Part shown: positions 1 to 8,077 of the stretch, piece after piece
Numbering within the stretch: the first letter of the stretch is position 1
Layout: the number at the start of each line of letters is the position of its first letter
Source: Deinococcus sp. Leaf326
Lineage (GTDB): Bacteria > Deinococcota > Deinococci > Deinococcales > Deinococcaceae
Reading direction: 5' to 3'
Length of the DNA: 64,000 nucleotides
NCBI RefSeq assembly: GCF_001424185.1
Contig: NZ_LMOM01000001.1
Span: forward strand, 461,256 to 525,255
The notes under the pieces: generated by a model
Told to the model about the DNA's origin: nothing
Databases searched by the model: none
What the model saw: the letters and a program-made list of their open reading frames with translations, nothing else
Position numbers and translations under genes: made by a program

Positions 1-10
1 CCCGCGAGAG

Positions 11-1204
11 GTGGTAGGCAATCCAGGTGTGCCGCTGCTGCGCCTGGCCCGGCCCGGCTTCCTGAACCTGTTTCCGGCCGAGGGCATGACGGCGCTGCTC
101 GCGCTGCCCGGCGTGCCCGGCTGGGTGCTCGACGGCGCGCTGCGGCACGAGAACTACGACGTGCGCGCGGCGCTGGCGGCCGTACCGGAGCTGCCGGAGG
201 GACGCGTGAGCACCCTCGCGCAGGACGCGGGCTGGCAGGTGCGCGAGGCGGTGGCCAAGCGGGCGCAGCTGCCCGGGCCCCTGCTGCGCCAGCTCGCGGG
301 CGACGACGACTACGATGTGCGCAAGGCGGTGGCCGCCCGCGAGGACCTGCCCGGCGATGTGCTGCGGACCCTGGTGACCGACACGCACGGCATGGTGCGC
401 GCGGGCGCAGCGCGGCGGCTCGACCTGCCGCTGGACTGCCTGTTGACCCTGGCGACCGACGCCGACCCCGACGTGCTCGCCACCCTGGCGCGGCGGCTCG
501 ACCTGCCCGGCAACGTGCGCGGCTGGCTGGCGGGGCACGGGGAGGCGCACGTGCGGGCCGCCGCCCTACAGGCGTGGCGGGTGCCGCCGGCGTGGCTGAC
601 CCGCGCCGAGAACGACGCCGACCCCGACGTGCGCGCTGCCCTGGCCCGCCGCCCCGACGCCGACGAGGACCTGCTGGCCCGACTGGCCCGCGACGAATCC
701 GAGACGGTGCGCCGCGCCCTGATGGAACGCCCCGAACTGCCCGACGGCGCGGTGGTGGCCCTGGCGAGCGCGCCGGAGCCCGATATCCGTCTGCACGTGG
801 CAAGTGCCGAGAGTCTGCCGGCCGCGGCCCTGGCCCTGCTGCTGAACGATGCCGACCCCAGCGTGCGGACCATTCTCGCTGTGCGCCCCGACCTGAGCGC
901 GCCGGACCGGGCGCGGCTGGCCGCCGACCCCCACGCCGAGGTCCGGCGCGCGGTGGCCTACGCCGACCTGACGCCCGGTAAGGTGCTCGAAGAGCTCGCC
1001 GCCGACAGGCACGCCGGGGTGCGCCGCGCCGTGGCGGGCCACCCAGCTCTACCGCCGGGCACCCTGACCCGCCTCGCGGCCGACCCCGACGACGGGGTGC
1101 GCCTGCTCGTGGCGGGCCGCACCGACCTGCCCGGCGAGATGCGCGCCGCCCTGACGGCCGACCCCGATCCCAGCGTGCGGGCGGAGGCAAGCGGTGGGGA
1201 CTGA
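11..1204 (+). CDS. Leucine-rich repeat variant (LRV) protein, start uncertain
   Basis: About 397 residues made almost entirely of tandem repeats of roughly 24 residues, with the pattern D-x-D-P-x-V-R-x-A-L-A-x-R-x-D-L-P-x-x-L-L-x-x-L-A. This is the LRV type, a right-handed alpha/3-10 solenoid used for protein binding. The repeats run from about residue 20 to the end with no other domain, and no signal peptide or membrane segment is seen. The GTG at position 11 is the first start in the window, but the frame stays open to the left edge, so the true start may lie outside. The partner and function are unknown. The neighbour downstream is convergent rpiA. Confidence 0.75.
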   Translation: MVGNPGVPLLRLARPGFLNLFPAEGMTALLALPGVPGWVLDGALRHENYDVRAALAAVPELPEGRVSTLAQDAGWQVREAVAKRAQLPGPLLRQLAGDDDYDVRKAVAAREDLPGDVLRTLVTDTHGMVRAGAARRLDLPLDCLLTLATDADPDVLATLARRLDLPGNVRGWLAGHGEAHVRAAALQAWRVPPAWLTRAENDADPDVRAALARRPDADEDLLARLARDESETVRRALMERPELPDGAVVALASAPEPDIRLHVASAESLPAAALALLLNDADPSVRTILAVRPDLSAPDRARLAADPHAEVRRAVAYADLTPGKVLEELAADRHAGVRRAVAGHPALPPGTLTRLAADPDDGVRLLVAGRTDLPGEMRAALTADPDPSVRAEASGGD

Positions 1205-1253
1205 GCTCGGCCGGGCGGGGCCACCTCTGCCGCCCCCGCCCGGCGGGTGAGTC

Positions 1254-1955
1254 CTACTGCTGCGGCGTCAGCTCGCGTACACCGTCCAGCGCGGCGACGA
1301 AAGCGCGTTCGGTCATGCCCAGGAACAGCCCCGTCTCGATGACCCCGAGTGTGCCCTTGATCCGGCTGCCCAGCTCGGCCGGATCGAACGCCTCCGGCAA
1401 CTGCGCGTCGAAGATGTAGTTGCCGTTGTCGGTCACATAGGGCTGCGCGCCGGGCTGGCGTAACCGGCCGCCCAGACCCAGGGCGCGCAGGCGATCGATA
1501 GTCGAGAGGAAGCCGAAACGGGCGATCTCGACCGGCAGCGGCGCCTTCTCGCCCAGGCGCGTGACGAGCTTGGTGTGATCGGCGATGATGACCAGCCGCC
1601 GCGCCTGCACCTCGGTCAGCTTCTCGCGCAGCAGCGCTCCGCCCAGCCCCTTGATGAGGTCGAGCCCCGGCGTGATCTCGTCGGCGCCGTCGATGGCGAG
1701 GTCCAGCGGCCGGGGGTCGAGCGGCTCGACCGGAATGCCCAGCGCGCGGGCCAGCGCGTCGCTCGCCTCGCTGGTCGCTACCCCGACCACGCCGCTCAAT
1801 TCGCCGGCGCTCAGGCGGCGGCCGATTTCCTCAATGGCGTACTTGGCCGTGCTGCCGGTGCCCAGGCCCACGCGCATCCCGTTCTCGACCAGGGCAGCGG
1901 CGCGCACGCCGGCGGCCTTCTTCAGGGCTTCGAGGTCGGGCGCTAGGTCAGGCAT
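1254..1955 (-). CDS. rpiA: Ribose-5-phosphate isomerase A
   Basis: This cytosolic enzyme of the non-oxidative pentose phosphate pathway interconverts ribose 5-phosphate and ribulose 5-phosphate. The 233-residue protein has the family's usual length and shows the phosphate-binding LGTGST loop (31-36), the DGADE catalytic segment (89-93) and KGLGGALLREK (102-112). The ATG overlaps the last 8 bp of the upstream peroxiredoxin gene (ATGCCTGA), so the two are very likely translationally coupled in a bcp-rpiA operon. Confidence 0.95.
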   Translation of the reverse strand: MPDLAPDLEALKKAAGVRAAALVENGMRVGLGTGSTAKYAIEEIGRRLSAGELSGVVGVATSEASDALARALGIPVEPLDPRPLDLAIDGADEITPGLDLIKGLGGALLREKLTEVQARRLVIIADHTKLVTRLGEKAPLPVEIARFGFLSTIDRLRALGLGGRLRQPGAQPYVTDNGNYIFDAQLPEAFDPAELGSRIKGTLGVIETGLFLGMTERAFVAALDGVRELTPQQ

Positions 1956-2466
1956 GGGCGGCGCGGTCCTTGTCGATGGCGGCGGCGACCGCGTCCGCGT
2001 GACCCTCCACCTGCACGGCCAGCCACGACTTGACCAGTCGCCCGTCGGGGCCGATCAGGAAGGTCTGGCGCTTGACGCCCTCGCTGACCTTGCCGTACAT
2101 GTTCTTCGTGCCCCACGCGCCGATGGCCCGGATGTACCCGGCCTCCGGGTCGCTCAGGAGCGGAAAGGGCAGGCTGTACTTCTCGGCAAACTGCCCGTGG
2201 CTCGCGGCGTCGTCGCGGCTCAGGCCCAGAATGACCGCGCCGTGGGCCCTGAGGGTGGCCGAGTCGCGGAAGTCGCAGGCCTCCTTCGTGCAGCCGGGCG
2301 TGTCGTCCTTGGGGTACACGTACAGGACGACGTACTTGCCGCCGTACTGCCCGAGACGGTGCGTCTGGCCCTCGGCGTCGGGCAGCGCGAAATCGGGAAA
2401 AGCCTCGCCGGGCTGGAGACGGGGGGCCGGGCTTTCGGGAGGCCGGTTCTCGGGCGGTTGGGTCAT
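1948..2466 (-). CDS. bcp: Thioredoxin-dependent peroxiredoxin (Bcp/PrxQ type)
   Basis: The protein reduces hydrogen peroxide and organic peroxides using thioredoxin. It is 172 residues long with a thioredoxin-like fold. The peroxidatic cysteine is C59 in TPGCTKEACDF, with the resolving cysteine C64 five residues later, which is the PrxQ arrangement. I chose ATG 2466 over an upstream extension because a TACCCT -10 box sits only 6 nt upstream of it, matching the leaderless starts common in this window. It is the first gene of a two-gene unit with rpiA. Confidence 0.93.
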   Translation of the reverse strand: MTQPPENRPPESPAPRLQPGEAFPDFALPDAEGQTHRLGQYGGKYVVLYVYPKDDTPGCTKEACDFRDSATLRAHGAVILGLSRDDAASHGQFAEKYSLPFPLLSDPEAGYIRAIGAWGTKNMYGKVSEGVKRQTFLIGPDGRLVKSWLAVQVEGHADAVAAAIDKDRAAHA

Positions 2467-2500
2467 GGGCACAGGGTAACGCGCCGCCCCCCGCCCCATC

Positions 2501-3336
2501 TCAGGACCGGCCGGCCCGGTGCTCGCGGTACCACTGCGGCTGGGTGCCGTCCAGGTCGGTGACGCCGTACAGCTCGGCCAGCTCGGACACGTCGAGGATG
2601 CGGCCAGTGTGCCGCAGCGCGTCCGGGTCGGCGGCCAGCGCGGCGTAGTGGGGCGTCTCCGTGCGGCCGTCCAGCTCGCCGGCTGGGTGCGCGCGCTCCA
2701 TCAGCTCGGTCCGCATCCAGCCGGGCGCCACGCCGATCACGGGGATGCCGCGTGGGCGCAGCTTGTCGCCCAGGGCGTACACGAACCGGTTCTTGGCCGC
2801 CTTGCTCACCTCGTAGGGCAGCCAGCCGGGCGGTTCGTCGGTGTGCCAGGTCGTGCACACGATCCTGCCCTGCCCCGCCGGGCCTATAAGTTCCCGCAGG
2901 ACACACAGGCTCGTGAGGGAATCGCTGTAGGCCCCGCCCAGCAGCATGTTGCGCAGGACCTCGGGCGGCTCGTCCCAGACCTCGGCGCCGTGCGAAGTCT
3001 CCGCCGCGGTAGGGTCGTGCCCGCCCCAGGCATTGTTCACCAGCAGGTCGAGGCGGCCGTAGTCCTGGGCCACGCGCCGGATCAGGGCGCGTACCTGTCC
3101 GGGGTCGGTGTGGTCGCAGGCCAACCCGAGCGCCACGCCCCCGCCTCGCGGACCGCCTCGGCCGTCGCCTCGATGGTCAGGTGCTCCAGCCCCGGCTGGG
3201 TGGCGCTCCCGCGCGTGCTGCGCGCCATACAGACCACCGTGGCCCCTGCCCGCGCGAGTTCAAGGGCCGTGGCCCGCCCCAATCCCCGCGACGCGCCGGT
3301 CACGAGGGCGATCTGCCCGGTCAGGGGAAGTGTCTT
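2501..3336 (-). pseudogene. Decayed short-chain dehydrogenase/reductase (lost start plus frameshift)
   Basis: Two reading frames together make one SDR. The first encodes the Rossmann start (LVTGASRGLGRATALELARAG) and ends near 3137. The second carries the rest, including LLVNNAWGG and a Y-x-x-x-K-like YEVSKAAKN. They join in frame if one G is restored in the G run near 3138. No normal start exists. At the expected place (3334-3336), 6 nt after a TAGGTT -10 box, the codon is AAG, which reads as a mutated ATG giving M-T-L-P-L-T-G-Q-I-A-L-V-T-G. Only CTG (3322-3324) or an internal GTG (3301-3303) remains. Two independent lesions argue for real decay over a sequencing error. Confidence 0.75.
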
Positions 3337-3373
3337 TCTCCCAACCTACGCCCTGGCCCGGCCGCGCCCTGGC

Positions 3374-3808
<435 letters not shown>

Positions 3809-3860
3809 GGAGGCAGGGTAGCGTGCCGCGCCTGGGCTGAGCGCCGCTGGGGCCGGCGGC

Positions 3861-5024
3861 TCAGCGCGGCCAGACACGGTTGGTCCAGTCGGCGGGGTCG
3901 GTGGCCTCGCCACGTACACGCATCTCCAGGTGCAGGTGCGGCCCGGCGCTCAGGCCAGTGGTGCCGACCTCGCCGATCTTCTGGCCGCGCGTGACCCGGT
4001 CGCCCACGCGCACGTTCAGGCGGCTCTGGTGAAAGTACAGGCTGACCAGCCCCGCTCCGTGGTCGATGACCACCAGGTTGCCACGCACCGGGTACTTGCC
4101 GGCCAACACCACCGTGCCGTCGTTGACCGCCAGCACCGGGGTGCCGGTGGGCGCGGGGTAGTCGGTGCCGTAGTGGTAGCTCACCGGCCCCCCCGCCAGA
4201 TAGGTGCGCGGCTGACCGAAGCTGCTGCTCGTGGCGGCGCGGTTGGCCAGGCCGGGCGCGAAGGGCCGGGTCCAGACCTGGGGGCTGCGCAGCGCATAGG
4301 CGTTTTCCACAGCGCGTTCCTCGGCCGCGCGGCCCGCGTCCTGCAACACCCCGCTGATGCGGCTGGGCAGGTTGAGGTGCTGCACCGTCTGGCTCAGGGG
4401 CGAAACCGGAATGCGGGCACGAAGCACCTCATCGCCCAGGCGCACCTCATAAACCACGGGCGTCGTCTTGCCCAGCACCACCCGGCCCAGCACACGGTAC
4501 TCTCCCGCCGCTCCACCGGGCCGCAGGACCTCGGCGGGGCGGCGCACGTCCTCGCCGACCTCGCTCAGAAAGCGCACGGTCGCCTCGGCGGCGCGCGGGC
4601 CGCTCAGACGCAGCACGAAGGCGTCACCCATCGTCACCTTCTCAGGCGCGCTGACACTCACGCCATTCAGGCGCGTGCCGGCGGGCGTGGGGGCCAGTTC
4701 GGCGGCGCTCAGGCGCGGGGGCAGCGGCGCCTGGGTCACGCCGGGCGCCGTGCTGCGCGTCGAGGGGACGGCCGAGGGCGAGGTGGGGGCGGGGGCCGCC
4801 GGCCGGGGCGTGGCCGGGGCGGCCGGGCTGACCTCACCGGAAAGGCGCAGCACTTGGCCGACCGAGATGGTGGTGCCGCTCAGGTTGTTCAGGCGCTGCA
4901 ACTCCGCGACCCTCACGCCTCCGGCGCGCGCGATGGAGTAGAGCGTGTCGCCGGGCTTGACGGTATAGGCCCCCGCTCCACCGGTCAGGAGGGCGGCGAC
5001 GAGCAGCAGCGTGCGGCGGTTCAT
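3861..5024 (-). CDS. Secreted LysM and M23 metallopeptidase-domain protein
   Basis: A cell-wall protein of about 387 residues. It has an N-terminal signal segment (MNRRTLLLVAALLTGGAGA), one LysM peptidoglycan-binding domain (about 20-64), a Pro/Ala/Thr linker, a beta-rich middle region, and a C-terminal M23 (LytM/NlpD) domain. The M23 zinc ligands look intact: H-Y-G-T-D, then the HLHLEM segment. It is expected to cut peptide cross-links in peptidoglycan or to activate amidases outside the membrane. ATG 5024 is favoured by the signal peptide and by a TATCTT box 7 nt upstream. Confidence 0.9.
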   Translation of the reverse strand: MNRRTLLLVAALLTGGAGAYTVKPGDTLYSIARAGGVRVAELQRLNNLSGTTISVGQVLRLSGEVSPAAPATPRPAAPAPTSPSAVPSTRSTAPGVTQAPLPPRLSAAELAPTPAGTRLNGVSVSAPEKVTMGDAFVLRLSGPRAAEATVRFLSEVGEDVRRPAEVLRPGGAAGEYRVLGRVVLGKTTPVVYEVRLGDEVLRARIPVSPLSQTVQHLNLPSRISGVLQDAGRAAEERAVENAYALRSPQVWTRPFAPGLANRAATSSSFGQPRTYLAGGPVSYHYGTDYPAPTGTPVLAVNDGTVVLAGKYPVRGNLVVIDHGAGLVSLYFHQSRLNVRVGDRVTRGQKIGEVGTTGLSAGPHLHLEMRVRGEATDPADWTNRVWPR

Positions 5025-5098
5025 GGCGCCCAAGATAAGCGGACGCCGTGAGAAAGGCGGAGAGTCATAAGAAAGGCGTGGGGCCACGCCCGCCGCGC

Positions 5099-5548
5099 TC
5101 AGGCGGCGCCGGTCTCCTCCAGCGTGACTGTCACCGGACCGTCGTTGGTCAGGTCGAGGACCATGTGCGCGCCGAACACCCCCTCGCCCACCAGGAGCCC
5201 CAGGGCGCGCAGGGCCGCGTTGAACTCGGCGTACAGGCCGCGGGCCTGCTCGGGCGGCGCCGCGCCCGTGAAGCTCGGACGGTTGCCCCGGCGCGTGTCG
5301 GCGAACAACGTGAACTGGCTGACGCTCAGGACGCCGCCGCCGATGTCCTGCACGCTGAGGTTCATCTTGCCGGCGTCGTCGCCGAAGACCCGCAGCTTGG
5401 CGACACGCCCGGCCAGTGCACGCGCAACCTCGGGGGTGTCACCCGGCGCGACTCCCAGGAGCACCAGAAAGCCGGGACCAGTCTCGCCGGTCACGCGGCC
5501 TTCCACCGTGCAGGTGGCGCGCGTGACCCGCTGCAAGACGGCGCGCAT
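5099..5548 (-). CDS. dtd: D-aminoacyl-tRNA deacylase
   Basis: This enzyme hydrolyses D-aminoacyl-tRNAs and glycyl-tRNA(Ala), protecting translation from wrong amino acids. The 149-residue protein has the family's usual length and carries both signatures: SVSQFTLFADTRRGNRPSF in the middle and NDGPVT near the C-terminus, equivalent to the cross-subunit Gly-cisPro region. The ATG lies 2 nt after the stop of the upstream DUF1844 gene, so the two are probably translationally coupled. Confidence 0.95.
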   Translation of the reverse strand: MRAVLQRVTRATCTVEGRVTGETGPGFLVLLGVAPGDTPEVARALAGRVAKLRVFGDDAGKMNLSVQDIGGGVLSVSQFTLFADTRRGNRPSFTGAAPPEQARGLYAEFNAALRALGLLVGEGVFGAHMVLDLTNDGPVTVTLEETGAA

Positions 5549-5550
5549 CC

Positions 5551-5808
5551 TCAGTTGTCCAGGCGGGCGCGCAGGCTGCCGATGGCTCCGGTGAGCAGGT
5601 CGGCCTCGGTGAAGTCCAGGTTGCCGCGCGTCTTCTCGGCCAGCATGGTCAGGAGTTTCAGGCTGCGGTCAGCCGTCTGGCGGGCGCGGTCGTCCGCGAG
5701 CAGGCCGTCACGCGCGGCGCTGGAGGTCGCGGCGTTCAGGTCGCCCAGGGCTGCCTCTGCGGTGGCCTGGAGCATGTGCACGAGTCCGACGAATTCAGGG
5801 TTGGGCAT
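5551..5808 (-). CDS. DUF1844 family protein
   Basis: An 85-residue helical protein of the DUF1844 family, starting N-P-E-F-V-G-L-V-H-M-L-Q-A-T-A and containing the conserved D-R-A-R-Q-T-A-D-R-S-L-K-L-L-x-M-L-x-E-K-T-R-G-N-L. No catalytic motif, signal peptide or membrane segment is visible and no function is established for the family. A TATCCT box is 7 nt upstream of the ATG, so it likely leads a leaderless mRNA that continues into dtd. Confidence 0.85.
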   Translation of the reverse strand: MPNPEFVGLVHMLQATAEAALGDLNAATSSAARDGLLADDRARQTADRSLKLLTMLAEKTRGNLDFTEADLLTGAIGSLRARLDN

Positions 5809-5850
5809 GCGCGGCAGGATACCGCTCCGTTCCGGGTGCCGCCCTCCTCT

Positions 5851-6522
5851 TCAGAACAGTGAGGGCGGCGCCGGTGGGGCGGCCGGGCGCGCCGCCCGCT
5901 CGCCGCGCCACACGGCCGCCGCTTCTTTCAGGTCGCCGCGCAGCAGGCTCCAGGGCCCGCCGGGCAACCGGGCCTCGTCCCGCGCCGCCGTAGCCGGGTG
6001 CAACAGCGGCAGCAGCAGCGCTCCGCCGTAGGCCGGCGCCGCGCGCTGCCAGCGTCCCCGCAGCCGGGTGATGCCGGTGTCGCCCGGCCCGGTCCCCAGC
6101 ACCTCACGGGTGGCCGCGTTGCCCATCGTCAGAATCAGGCGGGGCCGCAGCGCGGCGAGTTGCGGCCGCAGCCACCGCTCGGCACAGGTTTGCGCCTCCG
6201 CCGGCGAGGGGTCGCGGTGTGCGGGCGGGCGACACTTGACGAGCGTGGTCAGGAACAGCGGCGCCCGGCCCAGCCCGGCGTCGCCCAGCAGCGCCCGCAG
6301 CTCCTCGCCCGCGCGGCCCGCGAAGGGGCGGCCCTGGCGGTCCTCCTCGGCCCCCGGCGCGTCCGCGATCAGGAGGAGACTCGGCGAATGGGCCTGCGCC
6401 GGGGCTTCCCCCACCCACTCGCCGGGCACGGGGGCCGCGCAGCCCGGCCGCAGCGTGCAGGCCACGCAGCTCCGGTTGGCCGCGAGCAGTTCGGGCAGGG
6501 GAGCGGGAACGGAACCAGTCAT
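5851..6522 (-). CDS. Family 4 uracil-DNA glycosylase (Fe-S)
   Basis: This enzyme excises uracil from DNA as the first step of base-excision repair. The 223-residue protein has the type-4 motif A (ADAPGAEEDRQGRPFAGRAG, near 53-72) and the C-terminal HPA motif (LLHPATAAR). Four cysteines fit the [4Fe-4S] cluster: CVACTLRPGC near the N-terminus, VKCRPP and TCAERW. The acidic residues of motif A are intact, so activity is expected. Start 6522 is supported by a TAGGCT box 6 nt upstream. Confidence 0.9.
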   Translation of the reverse strand: MTGSVPAPLPELLAANRSCVACTLRPGCAAPVPGEWVGEAPAQAHSPSLLLIADAPGAEEDRQGRPFAGRAGEELRALLGDAGLGRAPLFLTTLVKCRPPAHRDPSPAEAQTCAERWLRPQLAALRPRLILTMGNAATREVLGTGPGDTGITRLRGRWQRAAPAYGGALLLPLLHPATAARDEARLPGGPWSLLRGDLKEAAAVWRGERAARPAAPPAPPSLF

Positions 6523-6618
6523 ACCGACAGCCTAGGCCCCGGCGCCGCAGCCGGCAGCGAACACGCCGCTCCCCGGAGGACAGCGGCGCGGCAGCACGGA
6601 ACGGGGGACCGGGCCGGG

Positions 6619-7035
6619 TCAGGTCACCGGCTGGCCGGGGGTCGCCGTGTCGGCGGGGCGCTCGGCCGCCGGCGTCCCGAGCTTGGGGCGGCGGCTGCGG
6701 GCCTCGCGCCGGGCCTTGGGGTCCAGGCCCACGAGCAGGAAAAAGTTCTCCAGCGCGTTTTCCTGACCCTTGATCTCGGGATATTCGTGCTCGGCGGTGC
6801 CGGTCACGAAGGGCAGGCCCTGATACAGCGTCAGGGCGTGCGCGATGACCTCATCCGGCGCGTGACTTTCAGCGTGTGTAGCCAGGGCGACGTAGATCCC
6901 CCGCCGACTCTCAGCGTGTTGCAAGAAGGCCTCCGGATGCGGCGTCTCCGGAGCACGCAGCATGTCCTGGCGCGCGATTCGGCGGTAGTGCTTGAGGCCC
7001 TGCAGAAGCTGCTCGGTGGTCATGGGTTCCTTCAT
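6619..7035 (-). CDS. Hypothetical protein, about 138 residues
   Basis: I do not recognise the family. The protein has an alpha-helical N-terminal half (MTTEQLLQGLKHYRRIARQ) and a C-terminal basic tail (KARREARSRRPK) followed by a Pro/Ala/Thr tail. It has no cysteines, signal peptide or membrane segment. ATG 7035 is preferred because GGAGG lies directly upstream. A second ATG at 7023 is possible. The upstream in-frame extension reads through the intergenic spacer and is rejected. The gene is divergent from the NlpC/P60 gene. Confidence 0.6.
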   Translation of the reverse strand: MKEPMTTEQLLQGLKHYRRIARQDMLRAPETPHPEAFLQHAESRRGIYVALATHAESHAPDEVIAHALTLYQGLPFVTGTAEHEYPEIKGQENALENFFLLVGLDPKARREARSRRPKLGTPAAERPADTATPGQPVT

Positions 7036-7349
7036 TCGTCCTCCGCGGCGGGCGCGGCCCCGCCGTTGGTGGGTCAGTATAGGCACCGACGCTCCCCCGA
7101 CCCGTCCATGAACGTGAGAACTCTGAGAAAGAGAGGTTTGAGACATCCGGTAAAAGTGCGCCTGACAGGTCAACGGAGACCGGAAATCAGAAATGAGTTA
7201 AATCCTGAGAACACTGAGATATTTGCCGTATTCATCGGGATATTCAGAAGCATGAGAACGCATAAAGACCGTATAGGCGCATAAAATACCCCGTTTTACC
7301 TGTCTATGAAGGGCAAATAAATAAAGCTGGGGTAAACTCTCTCTTGTCG
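7036..7349. other. AT-rich divergent intergenic region
   Basis: A spacer of 314 bp between the divergent 6619-7035 and 7350-7994 genes, clearly richer in A and T than the surroundings. It holds near-copies of a 13-mer, TGAGAACTCTGAG (7115-7127) and TGAGAACACTGAG (7206-7218), plus a half copy TGAGAAC (7253-7259). A TAAACT box (7333-7338) precedes the plus-strand gene. No RNA gene or convincing ORF was found. Confidence 0.5.
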
Positions 7350-7994
7350 ATGAAAGCCACCCGCACCCTTGCCCTGACCCTCGCCGCGCTGCTTCCCAGC
7401 GCCTCCGCCGTCACCTATACGGTCAAGGCCGGTGACACGCTGACCACCATTGCCCAGGCGACCAAGATGGAACCGGACGCCCTGATGCGCCTCAACGGCT
7501 TGGTCAGCCCCACCGTGCAGCTTGGCCAGGTGCTGCGGACCTCGGCCTCGACCTTCGCCAAGCCGGTCGCCGCGCCCATCGCCGCCAAGCCCGCTACGGT
7601 CGCCGCTCCGGTCGCCTCGCGCGGCGGCGCTTTCGTCAACACGGCGGCCAGCCGCTACCTGGGCATCCGCTACGTTCTGGGCGGCACGGGCGGCGGCGGG
7701 CTGGACTGCAGCGGCTTCACCATGCGCGTGTTCCAGCAGCTCGGCATCAGCCTGCCACGCACGGCCGCCCAGCAGTGGGGCCGGGGCTTCGCGGTCAACC
7801 GCCGTGACCTGCGCGCCGGCGACCTGGTGTTCTTCAACACGACCGGCCGCATGGCCAGCCACGTCGGCATCTACCTGGGCAACGGCAGCATGGCCAACGC
7901 CAACAGCTACCAGGGCCGCACGGTCGTCGAGCCGCTGTTCTCGAACCCCTACTGGGCCAGCCGCTACATCGGCGCCCGCCGCGTCCTGACCTAA
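7350..7994 (+). CDS. Secreted LysM and NlpC/P60 peptidoglycan endopeptidase
   Basis: A cell-wall hydrolase of 214 residues predicted to cleave peptidoglycan stem peptides. It has a signal peptide ([20 protein letters not shown]), one LysM domain (about 23-66), an Ala/Pro linker and a C-terminal NlpC/P60 domain. The catalytic Cys is in [12 protein letters not shown] and the His in [11 protein letters not shown]. The third polar residue, usually His, appears to be Asn in the ANANSY stretch. ATG 7350 is chosen over TTG 7344 because it begins the signal peptide. A perfect 16-bp hairpin terminates the gene. Confidence 0.9.
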   Translation: MKATRTLALTLAALLPSASAVTYTVKAGDTLTTIAQATKMEPDALMRLNGLVSPTVQLGQVLRTSASTFAKPVAAPIAAKPATVAAPVASRGGAFVNTAASRYLGIRYVLGGTGGGGLDCSGFTMRVFQQLGISLPRTAAQQWGRGFAVNRRDLRAGDLVFFNTTGRMASHVGIYLGNGSMANANSYQGRTVVEPLFSNPYWASRYIGARRVLT

Positions 7995-8019
7995 ACGCTC
8001 TTCCCTCTTTCAACGACCG

Positions 8020-8056
8020 GCCCGCCCCCCGTCAGCATGTCTGACGGGGGGCGGGC
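8020..8056. terminator. Bidirectional hairpin between convergent genes
   Basis: A perfect 16-bp stem (8020-8035 pairs with 8041-8056) with a 5-nt loop, almost all G/C, placed between the stop codons of the convergent NlpC/P60 gene and herA. Only a short T run (TGTTTG) follows on the plus strand. Confidence 0.8.
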
Positions 8057-8077
8057 TGTTTGGGCCGCGCGGCGCGG

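Noticed and set aside
310..1224. Long antisense and shifted-frame ORFs over the LRV gene (for example 310-873, 566-1042)
   Set aside because: High GC makes open frames common. These translate to Arg/Ala/Gly-rich low-complexity sequence with no motif, and the repeat-containing frame explains the region.
2463..2906. Frame antisense or shifted to the SDR remnant
   Set aside because: Arg/Gly/Pro-rich translation with no domain. The SDR frame is the meaningful one.
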